From NCBI GenBank assembly GCA_035541035.1, contig DATLFO010000168.1, positions 1 through 33,683 on the forward strand: a stretch of 33,683 nucleotides of DNA, written 5' to 3'. Under the pieces are notes generated by a model. It did not search any database and was not told the origin of the DNA. It saw nothing but the letters and a program-made list of their open reading frames with translations. Positions 9,187-16,635 of this stretch are shown here, one piece after another. Made by a program: the position numbers and the translations under genes. Each line of letters starts with the position of its first letter. Positions within the stretch are counted from its first letter, which is position 1. This DNA is from DASWHR01 sp035541035. Its GTDB lineage: Bacteria > Actinomycetota > AC-67.

Positions 9187-9999
9187 CTAGCAGCCGTCGC
9201 CGTTCGTGCCCAGGATCGGATCCTGGGTGCAGAAGTGCCAGTCCGGCCTGGTGCGGATCACGCGCGCCGGCAGGTTGGTGCTCACGATCGCGATGCCGTT
9301 GAAGGTGATCTGGGTCAGGTTGCCGCCCACGTCGCATGCCGCCATCTCGTCGGTTTTGGTCGGTGCCGCACCGAAGTAGAAGCGGATCTTGCTCGGGGCG
9401 TGGCCCGCCCGCGAGATCACGCCGCTGAACTCCCACGCGCCGCGTCCTCGTGGAAAGCCCATTCGATTGATCGTCCAGTCCTCGCCCTGGAAGCGGAGCG
9501 TTCCGCCCTCCGCCCCGCCGTAGGTCTGGCCGCAGTAGCCGTAGAACCAGGTCGGCGCGTTGATCCGGCAGGTGGTATCGCCGGTCGTCGCGTCGACGCA
9601 TCCGCCGAGCAGGTCGGTGTTGGCCGAGATCTGACCCATGCACGGCGGGTTGAGCCCGACCTCGCCCTGGGTCGTATCCGCGGCCCTCCAGTACGGACGG
9701 TAGGTGCCGAGGTTGCGCTGCAGGCGGCATGTCGCGATCTGCACGCCGGGGGCGTTCGGGTCGGCGTCACGGCAGACCGGCGGAAGCTGCGCCGGTTGCG
9801 GGATGCCGAGGTCGTCGCGGACGGGGTTGTTGCCGACCCGCTTCCATTCGTACTGGCAGTAGCCACTGATGTTGGACGTGCCGTCGATATACATGACGTG
9901 CTCGCCGGCCGGATGAGCCGACGAGGATGCCGGCGCGAACATCGAGCCCAGCGCGAGCCCGATCGCCAGCATCTTGTAGACCACCTTCTTGTGCCGCAT
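9187..9999 (-). CDS. Secreted cysteine-rich protein, function unknown
   Basis: A 270-aa protein with an N-terminal signal peptide (MRHKKVVYKMLAIGLALGS, cleavage likely after SSAHPA or nearby). The mature part has ten cysteines spread over its length, including a C-terminal NGDGC, which suggests several disulfides in an exported protein. Aromatic-rich segments (TWFYGYCGQTYGG, RGAWEFSGVISRAGHAPSKIRFYFG) give a beta-rich look. No known family is recognised. The ATG at 9999 has a strong GGGAGGG site. It is the first gene of importer module B and lies 26 bases upstream of the membrane-anchored surface protein, with which it may act at the cell surface (inference from context only). Confidence 0.78.
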   Translation of the reverse strand: MRHKKVVYKMLAIGLALGSMFAPASSSAHPAGEHVMYIDGTSNISGYCQYEWKRVGNNPVRDDLGIPQPAQLPPVCRDADPNAPGVQIATCRLQRNLGTYRPYWRAADTTQGEVGLNPPCMGQISANTDLLGGCVDATTGDTTCRINAPTWFYGYCGQTYGGAEGGTLRFQGEDWTINRMGFPRGRGAWEFSGVISRAGHAPSKIRFYFGAAPTKTDEMAACDVGGNLTQITFNGIAIVSTNLPARVIRTRPDWHFCTQDPILGTNGDGC

Positions 10000-10181
10000 C
10001 GCGTCCCTCCCCTTCGCTGACGGTGCCCCGGCGTGGCCTCCCCGGCGGGCCGGAACCTGGTGTCCGGTTCAGGTGTCAGAAAACCTGAACCGCCTCTCAG
10101 TTTTGTGTGTAAGTTCGACGTCTTGCCGTTTCGTTCCTGCTTCGAAACCCCCGCTTCTTTCGTTGGGACCCGGTCTGCTTG
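10000..10181 (-). promoter_or_regulatory. Intergenic region upstream of importer module B, with a 9-bp inverted repeat
   Basis: These 182 bases separate the secreted lipase stop from the start of the cysteine-rich protein and must hold any promoter for module B. A perfect inverted repeat has arms GGTTCAGGT (10066-10074) and ACCTGAACC (10083-10091) with an 8-base loop. No T-run follows it in the minus direction, so an operator or weak terminator are both possible. The minus-strand 11-mer CTGACACCTGA (10079-10069) closely resembles CTGACAGGTGA upstream of the depolymerase. No convincing -35/-10 pair was found. Confidence 0.4.
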
Positions 10182-11438
10182 CTACGCCGCCGCGAGCCAG
10201 GCCTCGACCTGGCTCATGGCCGTTGAGTTCCAGCCCAGTTTCGAGTGGTTGATGCTCAGCGTGACCGTGCCGCCCAGATTCGCGATCCCGGTCGAGGACG
10301 TGCACGAGTTCTTGAAGATCAGCCCGTCGCTGGTCCCGGTGTGCTCGTTGTGGATGTTCGGGATGTCGGCGGTCTGGCCGCACAGCAGATATGTGCGCAC
10401 GCTCGACGGGATGCCGGCGCTGCGGATGGTGTCCACCAGGCTCGAGCCGGTGTAGGCGGTGATCCCGGCCGAGTACGAGACGTAACCCCAGCCGCCGTAG
10501 TAGGTCGTGTAGTAGTCCTGTTCGGCGACCGGCAGGCCGTAGGTGCCGTCCCACCGCTTGAGCATCTGCTTCGACCCCGGGTACCACGAGGAGTCGTAGG
10601 CGTACTCGGGGTGGTTGTACCAAACGCCGTAGCAGACCAGCCAGGTGTGTGGCGCCGCCCCGTTCGCGTTGATCCCGCACTCGGGATAGATGCCGACCGA
10701 GGTGTTGATCCCGTGCCGGAACGCGTAGTCGAAGCCGTTGTTCGGAGTGCCCAGCAGGATCAGGCGACGCACGTTCCCGTTGTAGGCACTGCCCCAGCTC
10801 CTCTTGACGCTCGAGATGTACTGCCGCGCGTTGAAGCCGCCCTTGGACCAGGCGACCACGTCGACCTGCGACGCTCCGGTCGCGGCCTTGATGATCTCGA
10901 TCGCGTCGAAGATCTGCTCGGCCCAGTAGTAGCCGTCGCCGTTCTTGTGGGGGAAGGTGATGCCGAAGACTTTGTAGCCGCGCGAGTCCAGGTACTGCAT
11001 CAGGCCGGTGCTCGGGCAGGTCGATGCGCCGCACAGGTTGCCGCCGTACTCGTTGGGGTTGGCCCAGGCGAAGTCGGCGGTCTGGTTGGCGCCGTGCACC
11101 AGCAGCACGGGAACCGGCTTGGTCCCGGTGCTCCACTTTGGGGCGTAGGAAAGCAGGAAGCGTGACGAGTGCGGCTGGGACGAGCCGAAGTGCGTGACGC
11201 GCTGGCCTTGCTGATTCCCGCGGCCGTCGCTCGGCCAGCCTTCGGCGGTGAAGCCGGTCGAGTTGTCCTTCCAGCGTTCGACCTTGGCCCAGCCGAACGA
11301 GACGCTTGTGAAGGTCGCTTCGAGCGTGCGGGACGAGGTGGCATGCGCGGGCGTGCGCAGCGATGCGAGATTGCCGAGCGAACCTGCCGCGACGAGCGTC
11401 GCGACGGCGATGCGGACTGCAACACGGGAACGGGTCAC
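10182..11438 (-). CDS. Secreted alpha/beta-hydrolase lipase with A-W-S-K-G nucleophile elbow
   Basis: A 418-aa exported lipase or esterase. The signal peptide covers about residues 1-34 (cleavage near AHA). The oxyanion-loop motif VLLVHGANQTADF lies around residues 111-123. The nucleophile elbow is AWSKG with Ser198, an A-x-S-x-G form like that of Bacillus-type lipases and the PhaZ7-type extracellular depolymerase rather than the usual G-x-S-x-G. Phrases such as SRGYKVFGITFPHKNG and VDVVAWSKGGFNARQ fit this lipase class. A catalytic His is plausible near the C-terminus (INHSKLGW). The GTG at 11438 is preceded by GGGGGAGGA at good spacing; the longer in-frame ORF upstream overlaps another gene. 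The natural ester is unknown; lipid or polyester are both reasonable. Confidence 0.87.
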   Translation of the reverse strand: MTRSRVAVRIAVATLVAAGSLGNLASLRTPAHATSSRTLEATFTSVSFGWAKVERWKDNSTGFTAEGWPSDGRGNQQGQRVTHFGSSQPHSSRFLLSYAPKWSTGTKPVPVLLVHGANQTADFAWANPNEYGGNLCGASTCPSTGLMQYLDSRGYKVFGITFPHKNGDGYYWAEQIFDAIEIIKAATGASQVDVVAWSKGGFNARQYISSVKRSWGSAYNGNVRRLILLGTPNNGFDYAFRHGINTSVGIYPECGINANGAAPHTWLVCYGVWYNHPEYAYDSSWYPGSKQMLKRWDGTYGLPVAEQDYYTTYYGGWGYVSYSAGITAYTGSSLVDTIRSAGIPSSVRTYLLCGQTADIPNIHNEHTGTSDGLIFKNSCTSSTGIANLGGTVTLSINHSKLGWNSTAMSQVEAWLAAA

Positions 11439-11457
11439 GTTGGGTCCTCCCCCGGTT

Positions 11458-11479
11458 CGAAAACTCCCTGGCGTTTTCG
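11458..11479. repeat. Inverted repeat CGAAAAC / GTTTTCG before the secreted lipase
   Basis: Perfect 7-base arms (11458-11464 and 11473-11479) with an 8-base spacer lie 20-41 bases upstream of the lipase GTG and about 10 bases after the stop of the preceding hydrolase. It could be an operator or a short hairpin ending the long upstream operon; the sequence does not decide. Confidence 0.35.
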
Positions 11480-11488
11480 GCGATGCGG

Positions 11489-12322
11489 CTACGCGGTTCT
11501 CACCTCCCTGATCGCGTCGCGGCCGCCGGCCAGGAAATCCGCCACGATGCGGTTGAACTCGCGGGCTTGCTCGATGAAGAACAGATGACCACCCGGAAGA
11601 GTTGTGATGGCTGCGCCGGGAACGCGCTCGGCCAGCAGCGGCGTGTTGCGCGGATCCACGACCGCGTCTTCCAGGCCGGTGATGCACAGCGTCTCGGCTT
11701 CGATGACATGGACGCGGTCGCTGGCGTCGAAGGTCGCGCCGGCGTTCCACTGCGCCATGTAGCTCTCGAGCGGCTGATTGGATTCGCGCCGGAAGTCGAT
11801 CACCGTCTGCACGACATCGGGCCGCTGCGTCACGAACTCGTCGCTGAACGCGTTCTCGATGAAGCGACGCAGCCGTTCCTCGTCCGGCAAGGTCGGGGCG
11901 AGCTCGATCAGATCGAGCGTTCGCTGCGGCATCGGCACGAAGTCCGCGCCGCCGAACCCGGTACACGCCAGCACCAGCCGTTCGATCAGCTCCGGCCGGG
12001 CCAGCGCCAGCTCTTGTGCGACGAAGCCGCCGAGCGAGGTGCCCACGACGTGGGCCCGTTCGATGCCGAGCGCGTCCATCAGGCCGGCCGTGTCGGCGGC
12101 CATCTCGGCCGCGGTGTAGGGGCCGGGCGGCGCGTCCGAGCCGCCGACGCCGCGGTTGTCGAATGTCACGACGCGGTAGCCGCGCTCGGCGAGCGGCCCC
12201 GCGTTCCAGTGCCATCCCCACCGGCCGTAGGCCAGGCCCATGATCAGCACGACCCAGGGCCCCTCGTTGCCGTGGACCTCGTAGTCCAGCGCGACGCCGG
12301 TTCCGGTATCGATGCGGGTCAT
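11489..12322 (-). CDS. Alpha/beta-fold hydrolase (cytoplasmic)
   Basis: A 277-aa alpha/beta hydrolase without a signal peptide. The nucleophile elbow is GTSLG with Ser96, preceded by the typical TFDNRGVGGSD strand-loop. The catalytic acid probably lies in ITGLEDAVVDP and the His in LPGGHLFFIEQ. The closest general families are carboxylesterases, lactonases and 3-oxoadipate enol-lactonase-like enzymes; the substrate is not predictable. The ATG at 12322 overlaps the stop of the KAS III-like gene as ATGA, so it is the last gene in the coupled chain. An ORF extension to 12358 lies within the preceding gene and was rejected. Confidence 0.88.
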   Translation of the reverse strand: MTRIDTGTGVALDYEVHGNEGPWVVLIMGLAYGRWGWHWNAGPLAERGYRVVTFDNRGVGGSDAPPGPYTAAEMAADTAGLMDALGIERAHVVGTSLGGFVAQELALARPELIERLVLACTGFGGADFVPMPQRTLDLIELAPTLPDEERLRRFIENAFSDEFVTQRPDVVQTVIDFRRESNQPLESYMAQWNAGATFDASDRVHVIEAETLCITGLEDAVVDPRNTPLLAERVPGAAITTLPGGHLFFIEQAREFNRIVADFLAGGRDAIREVRTA

Positions 12323-13344
12323 GCGTCGCTTCCCCAGCGGATCACGCTCGCCGCCCACGAGTAGCCGGTTCCCGCCGCGAGCGTCAGGATCGTCATGCCG
12401 TCGCGCAGGCCGCCTTCGTCGCGCGCGACCGACAGCGCGAGCAGCGGATCAACCGCGCTCATGTGCCCGAACGTGTCCAGATAGATGCTCTGGTTCTCAC
12501 TCAGGCCGAACTCGCCGAGCAGCATGTGGTGGATCGAGCGCTTCATGTGGATCGGCAGCAGCAGGTCCACGTCGTTGATGCCGTAGCCGCTGCGCTCCAG
12601 CGCCTGGGACGCAACCTTGAGAAAGTTCTTGAGCGTGATCGGATCGAGCCGGTCCTTCATCTCCTGCGGGTCGCGCACGTCGAGGTAGTGCATGCGGCGG
12701 TCCACGGTGGCATGGCTGGCCGGGTGGGCGCTGCCGCCGGCCGGCACGCGGACCTGGTCGCTGAACGAGCCGTCGGTCAGGATGCTCGACCCCAGCACGA
12801 CGTTGTGCGGGTGGTCGCGCCTGAGCAGGACCGCGACGCCGCCGTCGCCGAAGTTGATCATGAAGCGGGCGCGCTTGTTGGTGTAGTCGAGCAGTTGCGA
12901 CTCCTTGGCGGCGCCGACCAGCAGGACGCTTCTCAGGTGCGGGTCGGCGGCGAGCATGTCGCGCACGACCTTGAGCGCGACGGGCGCCCCCGCCGAGACG
13001 TTCACCGCCTCCATCGCGAACCCGTCCAGGCCGAGCGCGTGCTGGATCGCGGGTGCGGCCTGCCAGACCGCGTAGTCCTTCCAGTGCGATCCGAAGTAGA
13101 CGACCGCGTCGATGTCGGCGCGGCCGTTGCGCTCGACGATGGGCTCGGCGGCGGCGATGCACATGTCGGAGACGTGCTCGTCCCAAGCGGCGATGTGCTT
13201 GCCCTTCAAGCCGAAGCGCTCGACGACGATCTCTTCGGGGATGCCGGCGCGTTCGCCGATTTGGGCGGCGGTCATGAAGTGCTCGGGGGCGTAGTGACCG
13301 AGGTCGGCGATCCCGACCGGTGGGTTTCGGTAGACGGATGTCAT
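12319..13344 (-). CDS. KAS III (FabH)-like thiolase-fold protein with Ser in place of catalytic Cys
   Basis: A 341-aa protein of the 3-oxoacyl-ACP synthase III family. The fold is indicated by the start PPVGIADLGHYAPE, the central MINFGDGGVAVLL, and the C-terminal LAAGTGYSWAASVIRW, matching the family's last strand. The position of the FabH active-site cysteine (A-C-A-G) reads NVSAG, with Ser117. His266 (LLLPIHMKRS) fits the catalytic His. The position of the catalytic Asn (G-N-T-S-A) reads GHMSA, with His294. Normal condensation is therefore doubtful. Ser variants such as DpsC are known to act in unusual acyl priming or transfer. It lies between a CoA ligase and a hydrolase with ATGA overlaps on both sides, so it probably works on an acyl-CoA made by its neighbour (inference). 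Confidence 0.87.
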   Translation of the reverse strand: MTSVYRNPPVGIADLGHYAPEHFMTAAQIGERAGIPEEIVVERFGLKGKHIAAWDEHVSDMCIAAAEPIVERNGRADIDAVVYFGSHWKDYAVWQAAPAIQHALGLDGFAMEAVNVSAGAPVALKVVRDMLAADPHLRSVLLVGAAKESQLLDYTNKRARFMINFGDGGVAVLLRRDHPHNVVLGSSILTDGSFSDQVRVPAGGSAHPASHATVDRRMHYLDVRDPQEMKDRLDPITLKNFLKVASQALERSGYGINDVDLLLPIHMKRSIHHMLLGEFGLSENQSIYLDTFGHMSAVDPLLALSVARDEGGLRDGMTILTLAAGTGYSWAASVIRWGSDA

Positions 13345-14876
13345 GGGCTGCCGTACCTCGCTCGTAGCTCCGGCTTCAGGAGCTTTCCGGTTGCGTTGCG
13401 GGGAAGCGTCTCGGCGAAGACGACGCTGGCGGGAACCTTGAACTTGGCGAGTCGCTCGCTGCAGAACGCGCGGATCTCGTCCTCGGTGGCGGACGCGTCC
13501 GTGCGCAGGACGACGATCGCGCGGCCGGACTCGCCCCAACGCTCGTCGGGCACGCCGATCACTGCGGCCTCTTGCACGGCCGGGTGGCCGGCCAAGGTTC
13601 GTTCGATCTCGGCCGGGTAGACGTTCTCACCGCCCGAGATGTACATGTCCTTCACGCGATCGACGATGGTGATGTAGCCCTCGTCGTCGATCAGGCCGAC
13701 ATCGCCGGTGCGCAGCCATCCGCCGCGCAGCGCCTTGGCGGTCTCCTCGGGAAGGTTCCAGTATTCGCGCATCACGCTCGGGCCGCCGACGACGATCTCG
13801 CCCGTGCCGCCGGGCGCAACCTCGTTGTCGTGCTCGTCGAACACGCGCGTGTCGGCGAAGAAGTACGGGCGGCCCGCCGCGCCGGCTTTGCGGATCGCGT
13901 CCTCGGGCGCAAGGATCAGGCAGTTCGGAGCGGCCTCGGTCAGGCCGTAGCCCTGGATGAACTGCAGGCCGCGCTCCTGGTAGCGCCGGATCAGCGGCAC
14001 CGCGAGCGGCGCGCCGCCGCATACGAAGGAGCGCACGCTCGACAGGTCCGACGCGGCGAATCGTGGATGGTCGGCCAGAACCTGATAGATCGTGGGCACG
14101 CCCATCATCGAGGTGATCTTCTCGCGCGCGATCAGGTCGAGGACGCGTCCGGCGTCGAAGGCGGGTTCCAGATACACGGTCCCGCCCTTCCACCAGACCG
14201 CGAGCGTGTTCACGTTCCAGCCTCCGATGTGGAACATCGGCAGCACGACCAAGCTTCGCTCGTCCTGGGTGATGTCGAGCGCGACGATCATGTTCAGGTT
14301 CGTCCAGAAGAAGTTTCCGTGGGTGAGCACCGCACCCTTCTGCCGGCCGGTCGTTCCCGAGGTGTAGATGATCGCGAGCGCATCCTCGGGCTTTGCGCCG
14401 GCCGGGCTGCCGGCGGGGGTCGCAGCCGATTGCGCGTCGTCCCAGCGAAGGTCGGACGGGTCGGCGGCGTCGCCGCTGCCCGCGACGAACGCGGCCTTGA
14501 TCGCGGTGCCCGGCCGGAATGCCGCGACGGCCTCGCGCAGCGAGGCATCGTAGAGCAGCGTCGCGCTCTGCGAGTCGTTGCACAGGAACTCGAGCTCGGG
14601 TGCGGTCAGGCGCGTGGACAGCGGCACCATGATCGCGCCGAGCCGCGCGCACGCGAAGAACGCGTCCACGTAGTCCACCGTGTTCGGCAGGTAGGTCGCG
14701 ACGCGGTCACCAACCTCGACCCCTGCCGCGGCGAGCGCACCCGCCGCCCGCGCGGCGCGCTCGTCGAGCTCTCGATAGGTATAGGACCCATCCGGCGTGA
14801 CCAGCGCGATGCGGTTGGGCGTCAGCGCCGCGCGCCGCGCGATCCAAAAGCCGATGCCGGTGTAGGGGAAGGTCAT
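13341..14876 (-). CDS. Acyl-CoA synthetase (AMP-forming), FadD-like
   Basis: A 511-aa member of the ANL superfamily. It activates a carboxylic acid to acyl-AMP and then acyl-CoA in the cytoplasm. The diagnostic motifs are intact: P-loop IIYTSGTTGRQKGAV, the A5 motif GYGLTEAAP, the hinge GWLRTGDVG with DRVKDMYISGGENVYP, and the catalytic-lysine region LPRNATGKLLK near the C-terminus. Length is normal. The start ATG at 14876 overlaps the stop of the shortened lipase paralogue, and its stop overlaps the KAS III-like start. Acid chain length is not predictable. Activation of acids released by the nearby esterases is a reasonable role (inference). Confidence 0.94.
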   Translation of the reverse strand: MTFPYTGIGFWIARRAALTPNRIALVTPDGSYTYRELDERAARAAGALAAAGVEVGDRVATYLPNTVDYVDAFFACARLGAIMVPLSTRLTAPELEFLCNDSQSATLLYDASLREAVAAFRPGTAIKAAFVAGSGDAADPSDLRWDDAQSAATPAGSPAGAKPEDALAIIYTSGTTGRQKGAVLTHGNFFWTNLNMIVALDITQDERSLVVLPMFHIGGWNVNTLAVWWKGGTVYLEPAFDAGRVLDLIAREKITSMMGVPTIYQVLADHPRFAASDLSSVRSFVCGGAPLAVPLIRRYQERGLQFIQGYGLTEAAPNCLILAPEDAIRKAGAAGRPYFFADTRVFDEHDNEVAPGGTGEIVVGGPSVMREYWNLPEETAKALRGGWLRTGDVGLIDDEGYITIVDRVKDMYISGGENVYPAEIERTLAGHPAVQEAAVIGVPDERWGESGRAIVVLRTDASATEDEIRAFCSERLAKFKVPASVVFAETLPRNATGKLLKPELRARYGSP

Positions 14877-15562
14877 TCGGCCGCCTCCAGGAACGTGCGG
14901 TACACGTCGCAGGAGACGACGACGCCTTCCGAGCCGGGCGGGCAGAACGAGGTGCCGTCATTCGCGCCGGCGATGCCGACGAACGCGACCAGACCCTGGC
15001 GCAGCGCGGGCCGCACCTTCAGCGCCTTGCGCGCAAGCGTGACGCCGAGCGAGTGCGCGACGATCGAGAACCGCTCCGATCCCGTGTAGGCGCGAACCGC
15101 GGCGATAAAGTCGAGCAGATCAGGGACGTTGACATCGTTGGAGGTGACGCGGGCGTTGCCGTCCCATCCCATCTCGGCCCGTTCGGCGTCGCGCTCGGGG
15201 TTCTGGGTGAACAGGGCGCTGCCATTGTTGGCGCCCAGGCCGTTGTAGGAAAGAGCCCACAACTCTTGATCGGTCCAGCCGGCGGCCTTGAACCGGTCGC
15301 GTACCGGATACCAGTCGGCGTGATCGACGTTGTTGCCGTGCACGAAGATGACCGGGGCATGCGTGCGCGGCGCGCCTGAGGCGATGCCGCCGAAGCCGCC
15401 GATGCGAAAGCCCCACTCGTGGTCGGTCAGCGCCGGAAAGTCGGTGGGGAAGCGGATCTTCGCGGGCCCTTGCGGCGACGAGTGTCCGGCTTGGTGGTCC
15501 GCGCGGGCGGGCAGGGCCGCAAGAAGCGCCGCAGCGCACAGCAACGCGATCCGGCGCTTCAT
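14873..15562 (-). CDS. Shortened lipase paralogue, internal deletion removing the C-terminal catalytic region
   Basis: A 229-aa exported protein with a signal peptide (MKRRIALLCAAALLAALPARA). It is closely similar to the adjacent wall-anchored lipase through GGFGGI, VIFVHGNNVDHADWY, GWTDQELW and the nucleophile elbow AHSLG (Ser171). After GSEG...CD (residue about 219) it jumps to VYRTFLEAAE, which matches DYRAFIENAE some 76 residues further on in the paralogue. The region between, which should carry the catalytic acid and His, is absent, as is the wall-sorting tail. The frame is intact and both ends keep ATGA overlaps, so it is expressed but may be catalytically dead or may need a partner. 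The alternative, a naturally short family member, is less likely given the matching end. Confidence 0.8.
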   Translation of the reverse strand: MKRRIALLCAAALLAALPARADHQAGHSSPQGPAKIRFPTDFPALTDHEWGFRIGGFGGIASGAPRTHAPVIFVHGNNVDHADWYPVRDRFKAAGWTDQELWALSYNGLGANNGSALFTQNPERDAERAEMGWDGNARVTSNDVNVPDLLDFIAAVRAYTGSERFSIVAHSLGVTLARKALKVRPALRQGLVAFVGIAGANDGTSFCPPGSEGVVVSCDVYRTFLEAAE

Positions 15563-16635
15563 CGAGTCCTCTTTCGAATCGTGAGCGCGCCGAAGGCTGC
15601 GGCGCCCAGCGTCAGCGCGCCCGCGCCGAAAAGCGCGCCGGGCACGCCGGTTGCGGCAAGCTCGCGCTTGTCACCCAGCACGGCCGCCGGCTTCGGTGCG
15701 GGCGTCGTCGGCGCGGCAAGATACGGCTTCTCGGCGTTTTCGATGAAGGCGCGGTAGTCGGCGACGACGTTGGCGGCGACGCGAAGCTGATTGTGGTTGG
15801 TGAAGGGATACTGCCGGTTGTCGGCACCCTTCAGCACGGGACTTTGGGCGTAGGTTCCCATGAAGGCGACGTCGTAGGTCCCGGTGCCTTCGTAAACGGT
15901 CATCCACTTCGCGGGGGGATAGGTTTCGTCGCTGCCGTCGGGGCCGTTGAGCTCGGCCAGCCATGGCGTGTTCGCGGCGATCTCGTCGCAGGCGTAAACG
16001 TTGCCTTCGCTACCGGGCGGACACAGGCTGGTGCCGTGGTTGCCGCCGGCGATGCCGACGAACGCGACCAAGTCCGCGCGCAGCGCCGGATGCACCTTGA
16101 GCATCTTGCGCGCGACCGTCACGCCGAGCGAATGCGCGACGATCGTGAACTTCTTCGAGCCGGTATAGGCACGCACCGCGGTCACGAAGGCATGCAAATC
16201 GGGAACGTTGACGTCATTGGCGGTGATGCGCGCGATGCCGTCACCGCCCATCTCGGCGCGCTCGGCGCGGCCGGCAGGGTTGTCACGCGAGGGCGTGTTG
16301 CCATTGTCGTTGCCGACACCGTTGTAGGACAGGCCCCACAGCTCCTGGTCGGTCCAGCCGGCGGCCTTGAAGTCGTCGCGCACGTGATACCAGTCGGCGT
16401 GATCGACGTTGTTGCCGTGCACGAAGATCACCGGCACGTGCTTCAGCGGCGCTCCCTGCCGGATGCCGCCGAACCCGCCGAGCCGAAAGCTCCACTCGGC
16501 ATCGGTCAGTGCCGGGAAGCCGGCGGGGAAGTGTGCCTTCATCGGGCCCACCGGTGGCGTGTGGCCGTTCTGATGATCGGCGCCCGCGGATGCGGCCGCC
16601 AGCAGCAGCGCGAGCCCCGCGACGACCGCCCTCAC
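15559..16635 (-). CDS. Cell-wall-anchored lipase/esterase with LAATG sortase signal
   Basis: A 358-aa exported alpha/beta hydrolase. It has a signal peptide (about residues 1-19, ending AASAGA), oxyanion motif VIFVHGNNVDHADWY and nucleophile elbow AHSLG (Ser169), an A-x-S-x-G type lipase. A C-terminal His candidate lies in TNHNQLRVAAN. The last 34 residues form a sorting signal: LAATG (about 326-330), a hydrophobic stretch, then RKRTR. LAXTG is the motif used by class E sortases of high-GC actinobacteria, so the enzyme is probably bound to the cell wall. The GTG at 16635 overlaps the previous stop as GTGA and has GGAAGG ten bases upstream; a GTG at 16644 adds three residues and is possible. 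The gene sits in the coupled operon next to its shortened twin. Confidence 0.88.
   Translation of the reverse strand: MRAVVAGLALLLAAASAGADHQNGHTPPVGPMKAHFPAGFPALTDAEWSFRLGGFGGIRQGAPLKHVPVIFVHGNNVDHADWYHVRDDFKAAGWTDQELWGLSYNGVGNDNGNTPSRDNPAGRAERAEMGGDGIARITANDVNVPDLHAFVTAVRAYTGSKKFTIVAHSLGVTVARKMLKVHPALRADLVAFVGIAGGNHGTSLCPPGSEGNVYACDEIAANTPWLAELNGPDGSDETYPPAKWMTVYEGTGTYDVAFMGTYAQSPVLKGADNRQYPFTNHNQLRVAANVVADYRAFIENAEKPYLAAPTTPAPKPAAVLGDKRELAATGVPGALFGAGALTLGAAAFGALTIRKRTR

Noticed and set aside
6605..9190. 861-codon open frame on the plus strand
   Set aside because: Antisense to the 856-aa surface protein. Arg/Gly/Asp-rich low-information sequence, no ribosome binding site and no family features; typical of high-GC antisense frames.
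9161..9730. Upstream in-frame extension of the 856-aa surface protein
   Set aside because: It overlaps the cysteine-rich gene, which has its own signal peptide and ribosome binding site; a signal peptide and GAGAGG site begin at 9160.
10066..10091. Intrinsic terminator after the secreted lipase
   Set aside because: The stem is good, but no T-run follows on the minus strand, so it is reported only as an inverted repeat.
11439..12221. Upstream in-frame extension of the secreted lipase
   Set aside because: The extension is Arg-rich shadow sequence over the alpha/beta hydrolase; GTG 11438 has an ideal ribosome binding site and starts a signal peptide.
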